Assembly: GCA_963803375.1 (NCBI GenBank)
Contig: CAWDMB010000003.1
Span: 41,769-105,768 of the forward strand
DNA: 64,000 nucleotides
Source of the DNA: JAOPZW01 sp963803375
GTDB taxonomy: Bacteria > Actinomycetota > Thermoleophilia > Solirubrobacterales > Solirubrobacteraceae
Direction of reading: 5' to 3'
Shown here: positions 7,991 to 15,720 of the stretch, one piece after another
Position numbering within the stretch: the first letter of the stretch is position 1
Layout: every line of letters begins with the position of its first letter
Made by a program: the position numbers and the translations under genes
The notes under the pieces: model-generated
What the model saw: only the letters and a program-made list of their open reading frames with translations
Told to the model about the DNA's origin: nothing
Database searches by the model: none

Positions 7991-8640
7991 TAGGGCGGCA
8001 GGTCCGCGTACCACTCGCCGAGCACCCGGAACGCCGACCAGAAGGCGCGCTTGGCGGGCTCCTCGTCCAGCGATGCGTCGATGTCGGGCACGACGAGCCC
8101 CTCGCAGGACGGGGTGAACGGCTGCACGACCCCCGGCTCGGGCTCGAGCGCACGGGCGAGCGCGACGTCGAGGTCGTTCAGGGTCGTGCGGGCCTCCTCG
8201 CCCATGACGACGACGATCTTCGGCTGCACGACGGCGAGCTCCTCGGCGACGCGGGCCACGCACGCCGGGTCGGCCAGCGCGGGATCGCCGACGGGGCACT
8301 TCACGCACAGCGTCCCGTAGACCGCCAGCGGGTCGATGCCCAGGCGCTCGAGCGACTTCATCAGCGCCGCGCCGCTGCGCCCGTAGAAGGCGACGCCCTC
8401 CTCGATCTCGCTCGGGGCGGGTGCGTGCTTCAGCAGGAAGACGTCGGCCTGCGGGTGTCCGGAGCCGAGCACGGGCATGAGGTTGCCGCGCGGGCAGTGG
8501 CGGCAGGACTGCAGCTCGCGCGTGAGCGTGTTGAGCTCGCGGATCGCCCGCTCGAGGTACTTCTCGCGGATCTCGTCGTCGGTCGCCGGCATGGGTCCCG
8601 GGAGCTTCGACGGCCCGCCCGCCGACCCCTCCGCGTGCAT
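7987..8640 (-). CDS. Uracil-DNA glycosylase family 4/5-like protein with altered catalytic motifs
   Basis: A 217-residue protein. ATG at 8640 overlaps the upstream stop as TGATG, so translation is coupled to the glycosyltransferase-PHP gene; an internal ATG at 8592 is an alternative. Iron-sulfur cysteines fit family 4 UDG: CRHC near residue 45, then CVKC and a later Cys in DPACVARV. The uracil-pocket segment AFYGRSGAAL is kept. However, motif 1 (usually GEAPG followed by acidic residues) reads KHAPAPSEIEEG, and the HPS motif near the C-terminus reads VVPDIDAS. The fold is therefore likely UDG but the activity is doubtful. The stop codon lies in the CTAG used by IS copy 2. Confidence 0.8.
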   Translation of the reverse strand: MHAEGSAGGPSKLPGPMPATDDEIREKYLERAIRELNTLTRELQSCRHCPRGNLMPVLGSGHPQADVFLLKHAPAPSEIEEGVAFYGRSGAALMKSLERLGIDPLAVYGTLCVKCPVGDPALADPACVARVAEELAVVQPKIVVVMGEEARTTLNDLDVALARALEPEPGVVQPFTPSCEGLVVPDIDASLDEEPAKRAFWSAFRVLGEWYADLPPY

Positions 8641-10523
8641 CAGGCCTTGCGGGTCGCGCGGCGCACGCGGCGCTCGCGGCGGCGCTCGCGGGCGCCGGCG
8701 GGGGTCGCCTTCGTCTGCAGGAACTTCAGCGCCTGGACGTAGAGCAGGCTCGAGGGCTTCGTGACGATGTCCGCCTCGCGCAGGGACTCCAGGAACTCGG
8801 CGGGCCCGTCGAAGTCCCGCATCCGGATCCGCACCGAGCCGAGCCCCTGGGGCACGTGGGCGTCGGAGCCCGCACCGGCCGGGATCCGGTACTTCGCGGC
8901 GAAGCGCGCGGCCTCCTCGTTGAACGACCCGATCGCCACGCGCGGGTTGTAGACCTCGATCGCGTCGACGTCGCCGACGATCGTGAGCAGGTGCTCGTAG
9001 TCGGGGACCGCGTGCATGCGGTCGAACGGGTGGGGGACGTAGACGAGTCCGCCCTGGCGGCGGATCTCGGCCACCGTCTCGGCGAGCGTGAGCCCGCGCG
9101 GGATCCGCTCGGACAAAAAGAGCCCGATGACCTCGCCCTGGCTGGCGGTCTTGACCTCCTCGGCCACGATCACCTTGACGCCGTAGGCGTCGGCCTTGGC
9201 CGCCGCGTCGAGCGCGCCCGAGATCTCGTTGTGGTCGGTGACCGCGATCGCGCCGAGGCCCTGGTCGCGGGCGGTCGCCAGCAGGACCTCGACCGGCGTC
9301 GCGCAGTCGGTCGAGTGGTCGGTGTGCATGTGCAGGTCGACGTCGATGAGCCGGCGGCCGGCCAAGCGCCGGCGCGCGGCGGGATCGCCGCGCCCGTCGT
9401 GCCGGCGCGCCGCGAGCGCGTCGTAGAGCGCGTCGAGGTCGTCGGCCACGGCGCTCCACGGTCGCGGCCGCGCACCCGCGCGCAGGCGCTCGCGCAGCTC
9501 CGGCTCGGCGGCCAGGCGGGCGAGCTGCGCCGCGAGGGTCTCGACGTCGCGCGGCTCGAACAGCAGCCCGGCGGCGCCCTCGCGCACGACCTCCTCGTAG
9601 ACCGGCAGGCGCGCGGCGACCGGCACCGCCCCCGCCGCCATCGCCCGCACGAGCACGCCCGGCGCGGGGGCCGTGCCGTCGGAGGCGGCGACGACGGCGT
9701 CCGCCCACGCGAGCACCTGCCCGCCCTCCTCGCGCGCGGCGAAGCGCACGCGCTCGCGCAGGGCCGCGCGCAACGGCGCCGCCGGCGCCGGTCCGCGGGC
9801 CGAGACGACGACCGCCTCCCAGGCGAGCGCGGGGTCCAGGCGGCGCAGCGCGCGGAGCACGAGCCGCCCGGCGGCACGCTCCTCCTCCTCCAGGAAGGCG
9901 ATGCGCAGCGGCCCGGCGCCGGGCGTCGGCTCGACGCGGTCGGCGCCGGGCGCCACGACGCGGTAGTCGGCCGGGAAGAAGCGCGTCATGAGCTCCCGCG
10001 TGGCGGCGAAGCTCGCGGTCCTCAGGTCCAGGCGCCCGAGCACGAGCTCGACGACACGGCGCGCGACCTGCGTGGCGACCACCCGCTCGGCCGGCGCGTG
10101 AAACGTGCCCACGTTCAGCGCGCGCGAGTGGCGCAGCGCGGCCGAGGCGACGCTCGGGGCGAACGGCTCGTGGACGTGGCACAGGTCCACTCCCGACGGG
10201 GTCTCGAAGAGATCGGAGACCGTGCGCGCGACGTCGATCGGCAGCGCGGCGCGGCTGCGCCCCGGCAGCGGCGGCAGCGCCTCGCCGACCGCGAGCACCC
10301 GGACCTTGCCGGGCGCCGCCGGCTCGTGCTCGCGGGCCGCCCGCCGCCCGGCGCGCACGAGGCCCGGCGATCCCGACGGCGCGACGACGAGCAGCGCGTG
10401 GCCGCGGGCCGCGAGCTCCTCGGCCACCCGCCGCGCGTACGTGTTGACGTCGTGCTCGTCCTCCCACGGATACGGCGTCACGTGGGCGATGCGCAGCGGC
10501 CGGCGGCTCACCGGCGCCAGCAT
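8640..10523 (-). CDS. Glycosyltransferase (GT4-like) fused to a PHP phosphoesterase domain
   Basis: A 627-residue two-domain protein. Residues about 8-385 are a GT-B glycosyltransferase of the group 4 type (RIAHVTPYPWEDEHDVNTYA at the start, LCHVHEPFAP, VPVAARLPVYEEVV, GLLFEPRDVETLA). Residues about 390-590 are a PHP metal-dependent phosphoesterase: DVDLHMHTDHSTDC, AIAVTDHNEISGA, VIVAEEVKT, VYVPHPFDR and GSDAH supply the usual His/Asp/Glu metal ligands. The tail is very basic. The GT half lacks an obvious EX7E motif, so its activity is less certain than that of the PHP half. Downstream it is coupled to the UDG-like gene (TGATG); upstream lie Ino1 and inositol-lipid genes, so a role with a phosphorylated inositol or glycolipid is plausible but unproven. 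Confidence 0.88.
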   Translation of the reverse strand: MLAPVSRRPLRIAHVTPYPWEDEHDVNTYARRVAEELAARGHALLVVAPSGSPGLVRAGRRAAREHEPAAPGKVRVLAVGEALPPLPGRSRAALPIDVARTVSDLFETPSGVDLCHVHEPFAPSVASAALRHSRALNVGTFHAPAERVVATQVARRVVELVLGRLDLRTASFAATRELMTRFFPADYRVVAPGADRVEPTPGAGPLRIAFLEEEERAAGRLVLRALRRLDPALAWEAVVVSARGPAPAAPLRAALRERVRFAAREEGGQVLAWADAVVAASDGTAPAPGVLVRAMAAGAVPVAARLPVYEEVVREGAAGLLFEPRDVETLAAQLARLAAEPELRERLRAGARPRPWSAVADDLDALYDALAARRHDGRGDPAARRRLAGRRLIDVDLHMHTDHSTDCATPVEVLLATARDQGLGAIAVTDHNEISGALDAAAKADAYGVKVIVAEEVKTASQGEVIGLFLSERIPRGLTLAETVAEIRRQGGLVYVPHPFDRMHAVPDYEHLLTIVGDVDAIEVYNPRVAIGSFNEEAARFAAKYRIPAGAGSDAHVPQGLGSVRIRMRDFDGPAEFLESLREADIVTKPSSLLYVQALKFLQTKATPAGARERRRERRVRRATRKA

Positions 10524-10524
10524 A

Positions 10525-10550
10525 GAGCGGCCCGCCGAAGCGGGCCGCTC
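10525..10550 (-). terminator. GC-rich hairpin between ino1 and the GT-PHP gene
   Basis: An 11-bp perfect stem (GAGCGGCCCGC / GCGGGCCGCTC) with a CGAA loop. It lies 21 bases after the ino1 stop and only one base before the ATG of the next gene (10523). There is no T-tract. It may be a terminator or attenuator of the ino1 message, or an element that hides the downstream start. Confidence 0.55.
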
Positions 10551-10571
10551 GCCGTGCCGCGTGGTGCCCGG

Positions 10572-11783
10572 TCAGGAGGTCGTCGGCTCGGACGCGCGCG
10601 GCGCGCCGCCCTTGGCGGTCGTGCCCGGGCCCTTGCCCGCGTAGCGGGCGATGAAGGCCTCGGTCGCCGCGCGCGCCTCGTCGTCGGGGCGTTGGTGCAT
10701 CGGCGACTTCATGAGATACGAGCACGGCCCGTCGAGCTGGCCCGTGAGCCCGTGGTTGAGCGCGAGCTTGTTCAGGCGCACGGCGTCGATGACGATGCCC
10801 GCCGAGTTCGGCGAGTCCCACACCTCGAGCTTGAGCTCGGCCGAGAGCGGCACGCCGCCGAAGGCCTCGCCCTCGAGGCGGATATGGGCCCACTTGCGGT
10901 CGGTCAGCCACGGCACGTAGTCAGAGGGCCCGACGTGGACGTCGTCGGCCGGCAGCTCGACGCCGGCCACCGAGGTCACGGCGTCGGTCTTGGAGATCTT
11001 CTTGGACTCGAGGCGCTCGCGCTCGAGCATGTTGAAGAAGTCCATGTTGCCGCCGACGTTGAGCTGCGAGGTGCGCTTGAGCGTCACGCCGCGCTCGTGG
11101 AAGAGCCGGGCCAGGACCCGGTGGGTGATCGTGGCGCCGACCTGCGACTTGATGTCGTCGCCGATGATCGGCAGCCCGGCCTTCTGGAAGCGCCGGTTCC
11201 AGTAGTCCTCGCGCGCGATGAAGACGGGGATGCAGTTGACGAACGCGCAGCCGGCGTCGAGCACCTGCTCGACGTACCACTTCGTCGCCTGCTCGGAGCC
11301 CACGGGCAGGTAGGAGACGACGACGTCGGTGTGCGTCTCCTCCAGGACCGAGACGATGTCGACGGTCGGGCCGGGCGCCTTCGTGATCCGCTCGGCGGCG
11401 TACTTGCCGATCCCGTCGTGGGTCATGCCGCGCAGCACGGGCACGCCGAGCGTGCGCGGGAGCTTCGTGAACTCGATCGTGTTGTTCGGCTCGGCCCAGA
11501 TCGCCTCGCCGAGGTCCTTGCCGACCTTCGTCGCGTTGATGTCGAACGCGCACGTGAACTCGATGTCGCGGACGTGATAGCCGCCGAGGTCGGTGTGCAT
11601 CAGGCCCGGCACCGGGGTGGCCGGGTCGGCTTCGCGGTAGTGGTGGACGCCCTGCACGAACGAGTTCGCGCAGTTGCCCACGCCGATGATCGCCACGCGC
11701 ACCTTGTCGTGCTGGTAGCGGGCCTTGCCGTTGGTGGCCGGTCCCTCCGCGACGTTCGCGCCGGCGTTGCCGGTGATGTTCAA
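10572..11783 (-). CDS. ino1: myo-Inositol-1-phosphate synthase
   Basis: A 403-residue protein that turns glucose 6-phosphate into 1L-myo-inositol 1-phosphate using NAD+. The Rossmann motif is VAIIGVGNCANSFVQG (about residue 30). Family blocks follow: FTCAFDINATKVGKDL, VSYLPVGSEQATKWY, GDDIKSQVGATITHRVLA, QLNVGGNMDFFNML and WDSPNSAGIVIDAVRL. The length exceeds the short actinobacterial form by about 40 residues, mainly a flexible N-terminus and a polar C-terminus. TTG start at 11783 with a purine-rich site (GAGAGAGGGA) eight bases upstream. The upstream CDP-alcohol phosphotransferase probably uses the product for inositol phospholipid. Confidence 0.95.
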   Translation of the reverse strand: MNITGNAGANVAEGPATNGKARYQHDKVRVAIIGVGNCANSFVQGVHHYREADPATPVPGLMHTDLGGYHVRDIEFTCAFDINATKVGKDLGEAIWAEPNNTIEFTKLPRTLGVPVLRGMTHDGIGKYAAERITKAPGPTVDIVSVLEETHTDVVVSYLPVGSEQATKWYVEQVLDAGCAFVNCIPVFIAREDYWNRRFQKAGLPIIGDDIKSQVGATITHRVLARLFHERGVTLKRTSQLNVGGNMDFFNMLERERLESKKISKTDAVTSVAGVELPADDVHVGPSDYVPWLTDRKWAHIRLEGEAFGGVPLSAELKLEVWDSPNSAGIVIDAVRLNKLALNHGLTGQLDGPCSYLMKSPMHQRPDDEARAATEAFIARYAGKGPGTTAKGGAPRASEPTTS

Positions 11784-11843
11784 TGGGTCCCTCTCTCGGT
11801 GACGTGTCAGTCCCGGCTCACAAACCCCGGAGCCAGGGCTCAG

Positions 11844-12491
11844 TTACAGCTCGGCGACGGGCGCCGGAGGCGCCGTGAGCGCCTTGCGGACGTGGAAGAT
11901 CCGCTGCAGGACGGTGATCGTGCTCAACGCGGCGAGCACGTAGACCGCCGGCTCGAGGGCTCCGAGGTCGGCCAGCAGGATGCCCGCCGAGAGGATCACG
12001 ACGCGCACCGCCCGGGTCGCGATGCCGACCTTGCACTCGACGCCGAGCGCCTCCGCCCGGGCGCGCGTGTAGGACACCATCAGCGAGGCGAGCACGGCGA
12101 CCACGACCGCCGCCGCCGCCAAGTCGTTGCCGTCCTTGGCGAAGACCGCGGCCACCGCTGTCAGGACGATGCCCTCCTCGATGCGGTCCAGCGTGGAGTC
12201 CAGGAAGGCTCCGAACTGGGTGCCCTTGCCGGACATGCGCGAGTAGCGACCGTCGAGCGTGTCGCAGACGGAGCCGACGACGAAGGCCAGGCCGCCCCAG
12301 ACGTAGAGCTCCTGCCAGACGAGCACCGCCGCGACGACGTTGAGCACAAACCCGGTGAGCGAGATCGCGTTCGGCGTCAGGCGCGACTCGATCAGGCGGT
12401 TGCGCACCATCTCGCGGCGGACGCCGGAGCCCAGCGGCGCCCGCGGGGGACGCTGCCCCGCCGGGCGGGGCGAGCCGACGCGTCCGCTCAT
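11844..12491 (-). CDS. CDP-alcohol phosphatidyltransferase (likely phosphatidylinositol-phosphate synthase)
   Basis: A 215-residue membrane enzyme. The CDP-alcohol signature is complete: CDTLDGRYSR followed by G..LDSTLDR (residues about 75-100), giving the D-x2-DG-x2-(A/S)R-x8-G-x3-D-x3-D pattern that holds two metal ions. Several hydrophobic helices follow. ATG at 12491 overlaps the upstream stop (ATGA), so it is coupled to the PAP2 gene. Its place between a PAP2/Aur1-like gene and ino1 makes phosphatidylinositol-phosphate synthase (inositol 1-phosphate plus CDP-diacylglycerol) the best guess; phosphatidylglycerophosphate synthase is the alternative. Confidence 0.88.
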   Translation of the reverse strand: MSGRVGSPRPAGQRPPRAPLGSGVRREMVRNRLIESRLTPNAISLTGFVLNVVAAVLVWQELYVWGGLAFVVGSVCDTLDGRYSRMSGKGTQFGAFLDSTLDRIEEGIVLTAVAAVFAKDGNDLAAAAVVVAVLASLMVSYTRARAEALGVECKVGIATRAVRVVILSAGILLADLGALEPAVYVLAALSTITVLQRIFHVRKALTAPPAPVAEL

Positions 12492-13285
12492 CGGGCGGCC
12501 GACGCCGGCGAGCCCGGGCCGAAGGCCCACGCGCGCGGCCGCGCCCGCGCCAGCCAGGCGGCGGCCCACGCGGCGAGCGCGGCGGTCAGCGCGCCCAGAA
12601 ACGCGTCGGCCAGGAAGTGGTTGCCCGTGGCCACGATGACGAAGGTCACGAGCAGCGGGTACAGGCCCCAGGCCACCTTGACGACGCGGTGCTTGGAGAG
12701 CTTGATCAGCGGGACGCTGATCATGAGCGCGAAGCACACGTGCATCGACGGGATCGCCGCGTACGGGTTGAAGAGCGCGTTGACGGCGACCGAGTCGTGC
12801 GAGACGCCGGTGAAGTCCGAGACGGCGTCGACGAAGCCCCACTCGGGGAAGAAGCGCGGCGGCGCCGTCGGCACGAGCGCGTAGCCGAGGAGCGCGATAC
12901 CCATGGCGACCATGAACATGTTGCGCACGAAGTAGAACGAGCGGTTGTGGAAGAGGTAGAGGAAGACCAGCGCCCCGAGCGTGACCGAGGTCTGGGTGTT
13001 GATGTACATCCAGGCCGCGAAGTCGATGACCGCGGGCTTCGTCGAGGCCCAGGCCTGGATGCTCGGCTCCACGAAGAGCCCGAGCGCCTGCTCGAGGTGG
13101 ATGAGGTTGCGCGCGTTCTGGAAGGCGACGGAGGCGCCCGCGGGGTCGTCGATCCATCCGCGCACGAGGCGGTAGCCGTAGTAGGCGACGGCGAAGAGCA
13201 GCAGCTGCCGGAGCACGTCGAGGGGACCACTGGGCAGGAGCCGCGCCTGCACGGAACGGGCGCGCGACAACATCTCAACCAGCAA
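12488..13285 (-). CDS. PAP2-superfamily membrane protein, Aur1/inositolphosphotransferase-like
   Basis: A 265-residue integral membrane protein with about six helices. The PAP2 motifs are NPYAAIPSMHVCFALM (about residue 175) and VATGNHFLADAFLG (about 220), with His and His/Asp of the phosphotransfer triad. PSMH and the G-N-H-x3-D spacing match the PAP2_3 (Aur1-like) group more than soluble phosphatases. Coupled by ATGA to the CDP-alcohol phosphotransferase. It may remove phosphate from phosphatidylinositol phosphate or move an inositol phosphate head group; the exact reaction is inference from context. Confidence 0.85.
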   Translation of the reverse strand: MLVEMLSRARSVQARLLPSGPLDVLRQLLLFAVAYYGYRLVRGWIDDPAGASVAFQNARNLIHLEQALGLFVEPSIQAWASTKPAVIDFAAWMYINTQTSVTLGALVFLYLFHNRSFYFVRNMFMVAMGIALLGYALVPTAPPRFFPEWGFVDAVSDFTGVSHDSVAVNALFNPYAAIPSMHVCFALMISVPLIKLSKHRVVKVAWGLYPLLVTFVIVATGNHFLADAFLGALTAALAAWAAAWLARARPRAWAFGPGSPASAAR

Positions 13286-13351
13286 TCCTACCCGGGCGGT
13301 CGGCGGTCGGGCAGGGTGGCTAACCGCACCTGACGGCGCTGCCCGCCGCGG

Positions 13352-14920
13352 TCAGGTGCAGCGCGGGCCGCCCTCGAGCACGCGCCGCAGGTCGAAGCGC
13401 GCCTCCAGCACCACGTCGCCCGGGCGCGTCAGCCGCAGGCGCGTCCAGTCGCCGCGGGCCCGCCGCACGCAGCCGTCCCCGCGCGCCAGGCGCCAGTACG
13501 GCGTGAAGCGCACGCGCACGTCGGCGGTCCCGGCGCGGCTCGCGCGCAGCCGCACGCGCTCGCCCTCGAGCGCGGTCAGGCGCGCCGCCCCCGAGGCGAG
13601 CGGGCGCGCCCGGCGCACCTCCCACACACGCCAGTGGGCGTCGCGCCAGGCCGGCCGCAGGTACGGCAGGCCGCCGCGCAGGAGCGCGGCCTCGGCCGCG
13701 GCCGAATAGTCGACGGGGGCGTCGGCGAGCGCGACGAAGCGCACGGCGTTGTCGTCGAGCCAGCGCCGGTAGCGCGCCGCGGTCAGGGGGCGGTCGTCGT
13801 AGAAGAGCGCGTTGCGCTCGAGGTCGAGCTGGCGCTCCCAGCCGCGCGCGAGCGGCGCCACCGGCGCGACCCAGCGCGACTCCCAGTGGTTGTCGGTGAA
13901 CGGGATCTCGACCCGGAACGGTCCCACGGCCTCCCGGCGCCCGCGGAGGAAGCCGTTCAAGCCCTCGTAGTAGCCCGGGTGCACCGACCGATCCTCGGCC
14001 GCGCGCACCCAGTCGTCGGCGGGCGCGATCCACTGCCAGTACAAGAACGGCAGCGCGAGCAGCGCGAGGACGCGCCGGTCGCGGCTGTAGAGCAGGCAGG
14101 CCAGCAGCGGGCCCGCCGCGAGCGCACCGAGGCGCATGACGTTGCCGCCCATCGGCGTGTCGAGCACGTACGAGGCGATCACGACGAGGACGTAGAGCGC
14201 GGCGCCCAGGCGGACCACGCGCGCTTCGCGCGGCACGGCGAGCGCGAACGCGACCGCGCCCACCAGGCCGGGCCAGAAGCTCGAGGCCACGAACGGGAAG
14301 CTGCCCCCCTCGGGGAACGCGAGCCCGAGCAGGGCGGCCGGCCCGAGCGCGGCCGCGCCGAGGGCCACGGGCGGCCAGCCGCGCTCGGCCAGCCACCACG
14401 CGACCGCCCCGAGCGCGAGGAACGCGCCGGCCACCGGTGAGGCGAGCGTAGTCGCCACGGCGGCGGCGCAGGCCCAGCGGTGCCGGCCGTGCGTGGCGAG
14501 CAGGATCGCCCCGAGGCCCACGGCGATCCCCAGCGCGAAGGTCAGGCGGGCGCTGACGAGCGCCGCCACCATCCCCAGCCCGAACCAGAGCGCGCCGATG
14601 CGCGCGCCCGGGCCGCCGAATCGCTCGGCCGCGAGGCGCTCGAAGAGCCAAGTGGCGGCCACGGCCGCGAGCGCCCCGACGAGCCTCGGCCCGGCCAGCG
14701 CGGCCAGCGGCGGGAAGAGCACGCTGTAGCCGGGGATGTGGTGCCCGCCGTACCAGCCGTCGTCCCAGAGCACGAGGCCGAGGTGGGCGCGGTACTCCTG
14801 GGCGGCGAGGTCCGCGCTGCGCGGACCGAGGACGACGACGAGCGCGGCGAGGACGGCCGCCGGCGCCCAGGCCGGGACGCTAGGCAGCGTCCAGGAACGC
14901 GGCGACGCGGTCGATGACAT
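13352..14920 (-). CDS. Polytopic membrane protein, GT-C-like, with C-terminal soluble domain
   Basis: A 522-residue protein with some nine to ten hydrophobic helices in the first 320 residues and a soluble, arginine-rich C-terminal part of about 200 residues. Near the first loop are YRAHLGLVLWDDGWYGGHH and IPGYSVLFPPLAALAGPRL, recalling GT-C glycosyltransferases and related membrane proteins with an acidic residue in loop 1. The C-terminal half contains WRVWEVRRARPL and a beta-rich tail. ATG at 14920 overlaps the 3' end of the hydrolase gene by 41 bases; no later start suits. I do not recognise a specific family and give no substrate. Confidence 0.72.
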   Translation of the reverse strand: MSSTASPRSWTLPSVPAWAPAAVLAALVVVLGPRSADLAAQEYRAHLGLVLWDDGWYGGHHIPGYSVLFPPLAALAGPRLVGALAAVAATWLFERLAAERFGGPGARIGALWFGLGMVAALVSARLTFALGIAVGLGAILLATHGRHRWACAAAVATTLASPVAGAFLALGAVAWWLAERGWPPVALGAAALGPAALLGLAFPEGGSFPFVASSFWPGLVGAVAFALAVPREARVVRLGAALYVLVVIASYVLDTPMGGNVMRLGALAAGPLLACLLYSRDRRVLALLALPFLYWQWIAPADDWVRAAEDRSVHPGYYEGLNGFLRGRREAVGPFRVEIPFTDNHWESRWVAPVAPLARGWERQLDLERNALFYDDRPLTAARYRRWLDDNAVRFVALADAPVDYSAAAEAALLRGGLPYLRPAWRDAHWRVWEVRRARPLASGAARLTALEGERVRLRASRAGTADVRVRFTPYWRLARGDGCVRRARGDWTRLRLTRPGDVVLEARFDLRRVLEGGPRCT

Positions 14921-15656
14921 CGCGGTGGCCGACCCAGGGCCAGTGGCCGGCGCCGGGTACGTGGACGGTCGCCGCGCCGCCGCCGAGGGCCGCGGCGTAG
15001 GCGTCGGCGAAGCGCGCGGGCAGGCAGCGGTCGTCATCGCCCCACACGACGAGCGCCGGGCTCGTCACGCTCGCGAGGTCGAGGCCGGCGCGCGCGAGCG
15101 CGTCCTCGGGGCTGGCGCGATAGAGCTTGAGGATCGCGCGCTGCGTGCCCTGGTCGAAGAACGGCCACGTCGCGGCGCCGACGGGGCCGGGCAGCGCGCG
15201 GCCGACCGTCCACGGCGTCATCAGGCCCACGACGAGCTCGCCGACGCCGGGCGTTCGCCACGCGCGCGCTACGCGGTGCCAGCGGAAGCCGGGCAGCAGC
15301 GGCACGGCGTCGAGGACGACGAGGCGCTCGACGCGCTCCGGCGCGCGCTGGGCCCAGAGCAGGCCGACCGCGCCCCAGTCGTGGACGACGAGCCGCACGC
15401 GCTCGAGCCCGGCGAGGTCGAGGAACGCGTCGAGCCAGCGGTCGAGGCCCGCCATCGTGAGGTCGCGGTCCCCGCGCTTGCCGCTGCGCCCGAACCCGGG
15501 CAGGTCGGGCGCGACGCCGCCCGTGCGCTCCAGGAACGGGCGCCAGAGCTCGCTCGAGGTCGGCACACCGTGCAGGAAGAGGACGGGCGGGTCGCCGCCG
15601 GGGGCGCGCAACCAGAACTGCGGCTGGTCGCCGAGCTGCTCGAGGTGCTCGCTCAC
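14880..15656 (-). CDS. Alpha/beta hydrolase, haloalkane dehalogenase/epoxide hydrolase-like
   Basis: A 258-residue alpha/beta hydrolase from GTG 15656. The oxyanion loop is LFLHGVPTSSELWRPFL (about residue 30), the nucleophile elbow is VVHDWGAVGLLW (about 90), with Asp as nucleophile as in haloalkane dehalogenases and epoxide hydrolases, and the catalytic His is in PGAGHWPWVGH near the end, with an acidic VWGDDDRCLP before it. An Asp rather than Ser nucleophile means hydrolysis through an alkyl-enzyme ester. It diverges from nth with 64 bases between the starts and overlaps the membrane-protein gene by 41 bases. Substrate unknown. Confidence 0.88.
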   Translation of the reverse strand: MSEHLEQLGDQPQFWLRAPGGDPPVLFLHGVPTSSELWRPFLERTGGVAPDLPGFGRSGKRGDRDLTMAGLDRWLDAFLDLAGLERVRLVVHDWGAVGLLWAQRAPERVERLVVLDAVPLLPGFRWHRVARAWRTPGVGELVVGLMTPWTVGRALPGPVGAATWPFFDQGTQRAILKLYRASPEDALARAGLDLASVTSPALVVWGDDDRCLPARFADAYAAALGGGAATVHVPGAGHWPWVGHRDVIDRVAAFLDAA

Positions 15657-15720
15657 CGCCGTCACCGGCGCGGGAGGGTACCTTGAGCTCCGTGCCGACC
15701 CCGACCCCGGGCGCACTCGC

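Noticed and set aside
8856..12884. A 1342-codon rightward open frame across the inositol-lipid genes
   Set aside because: It is antisense to four well-recognised genes, has low-complexity Arg/Asp/Gly content and no motif; long shadow frames are expected at this GC content.
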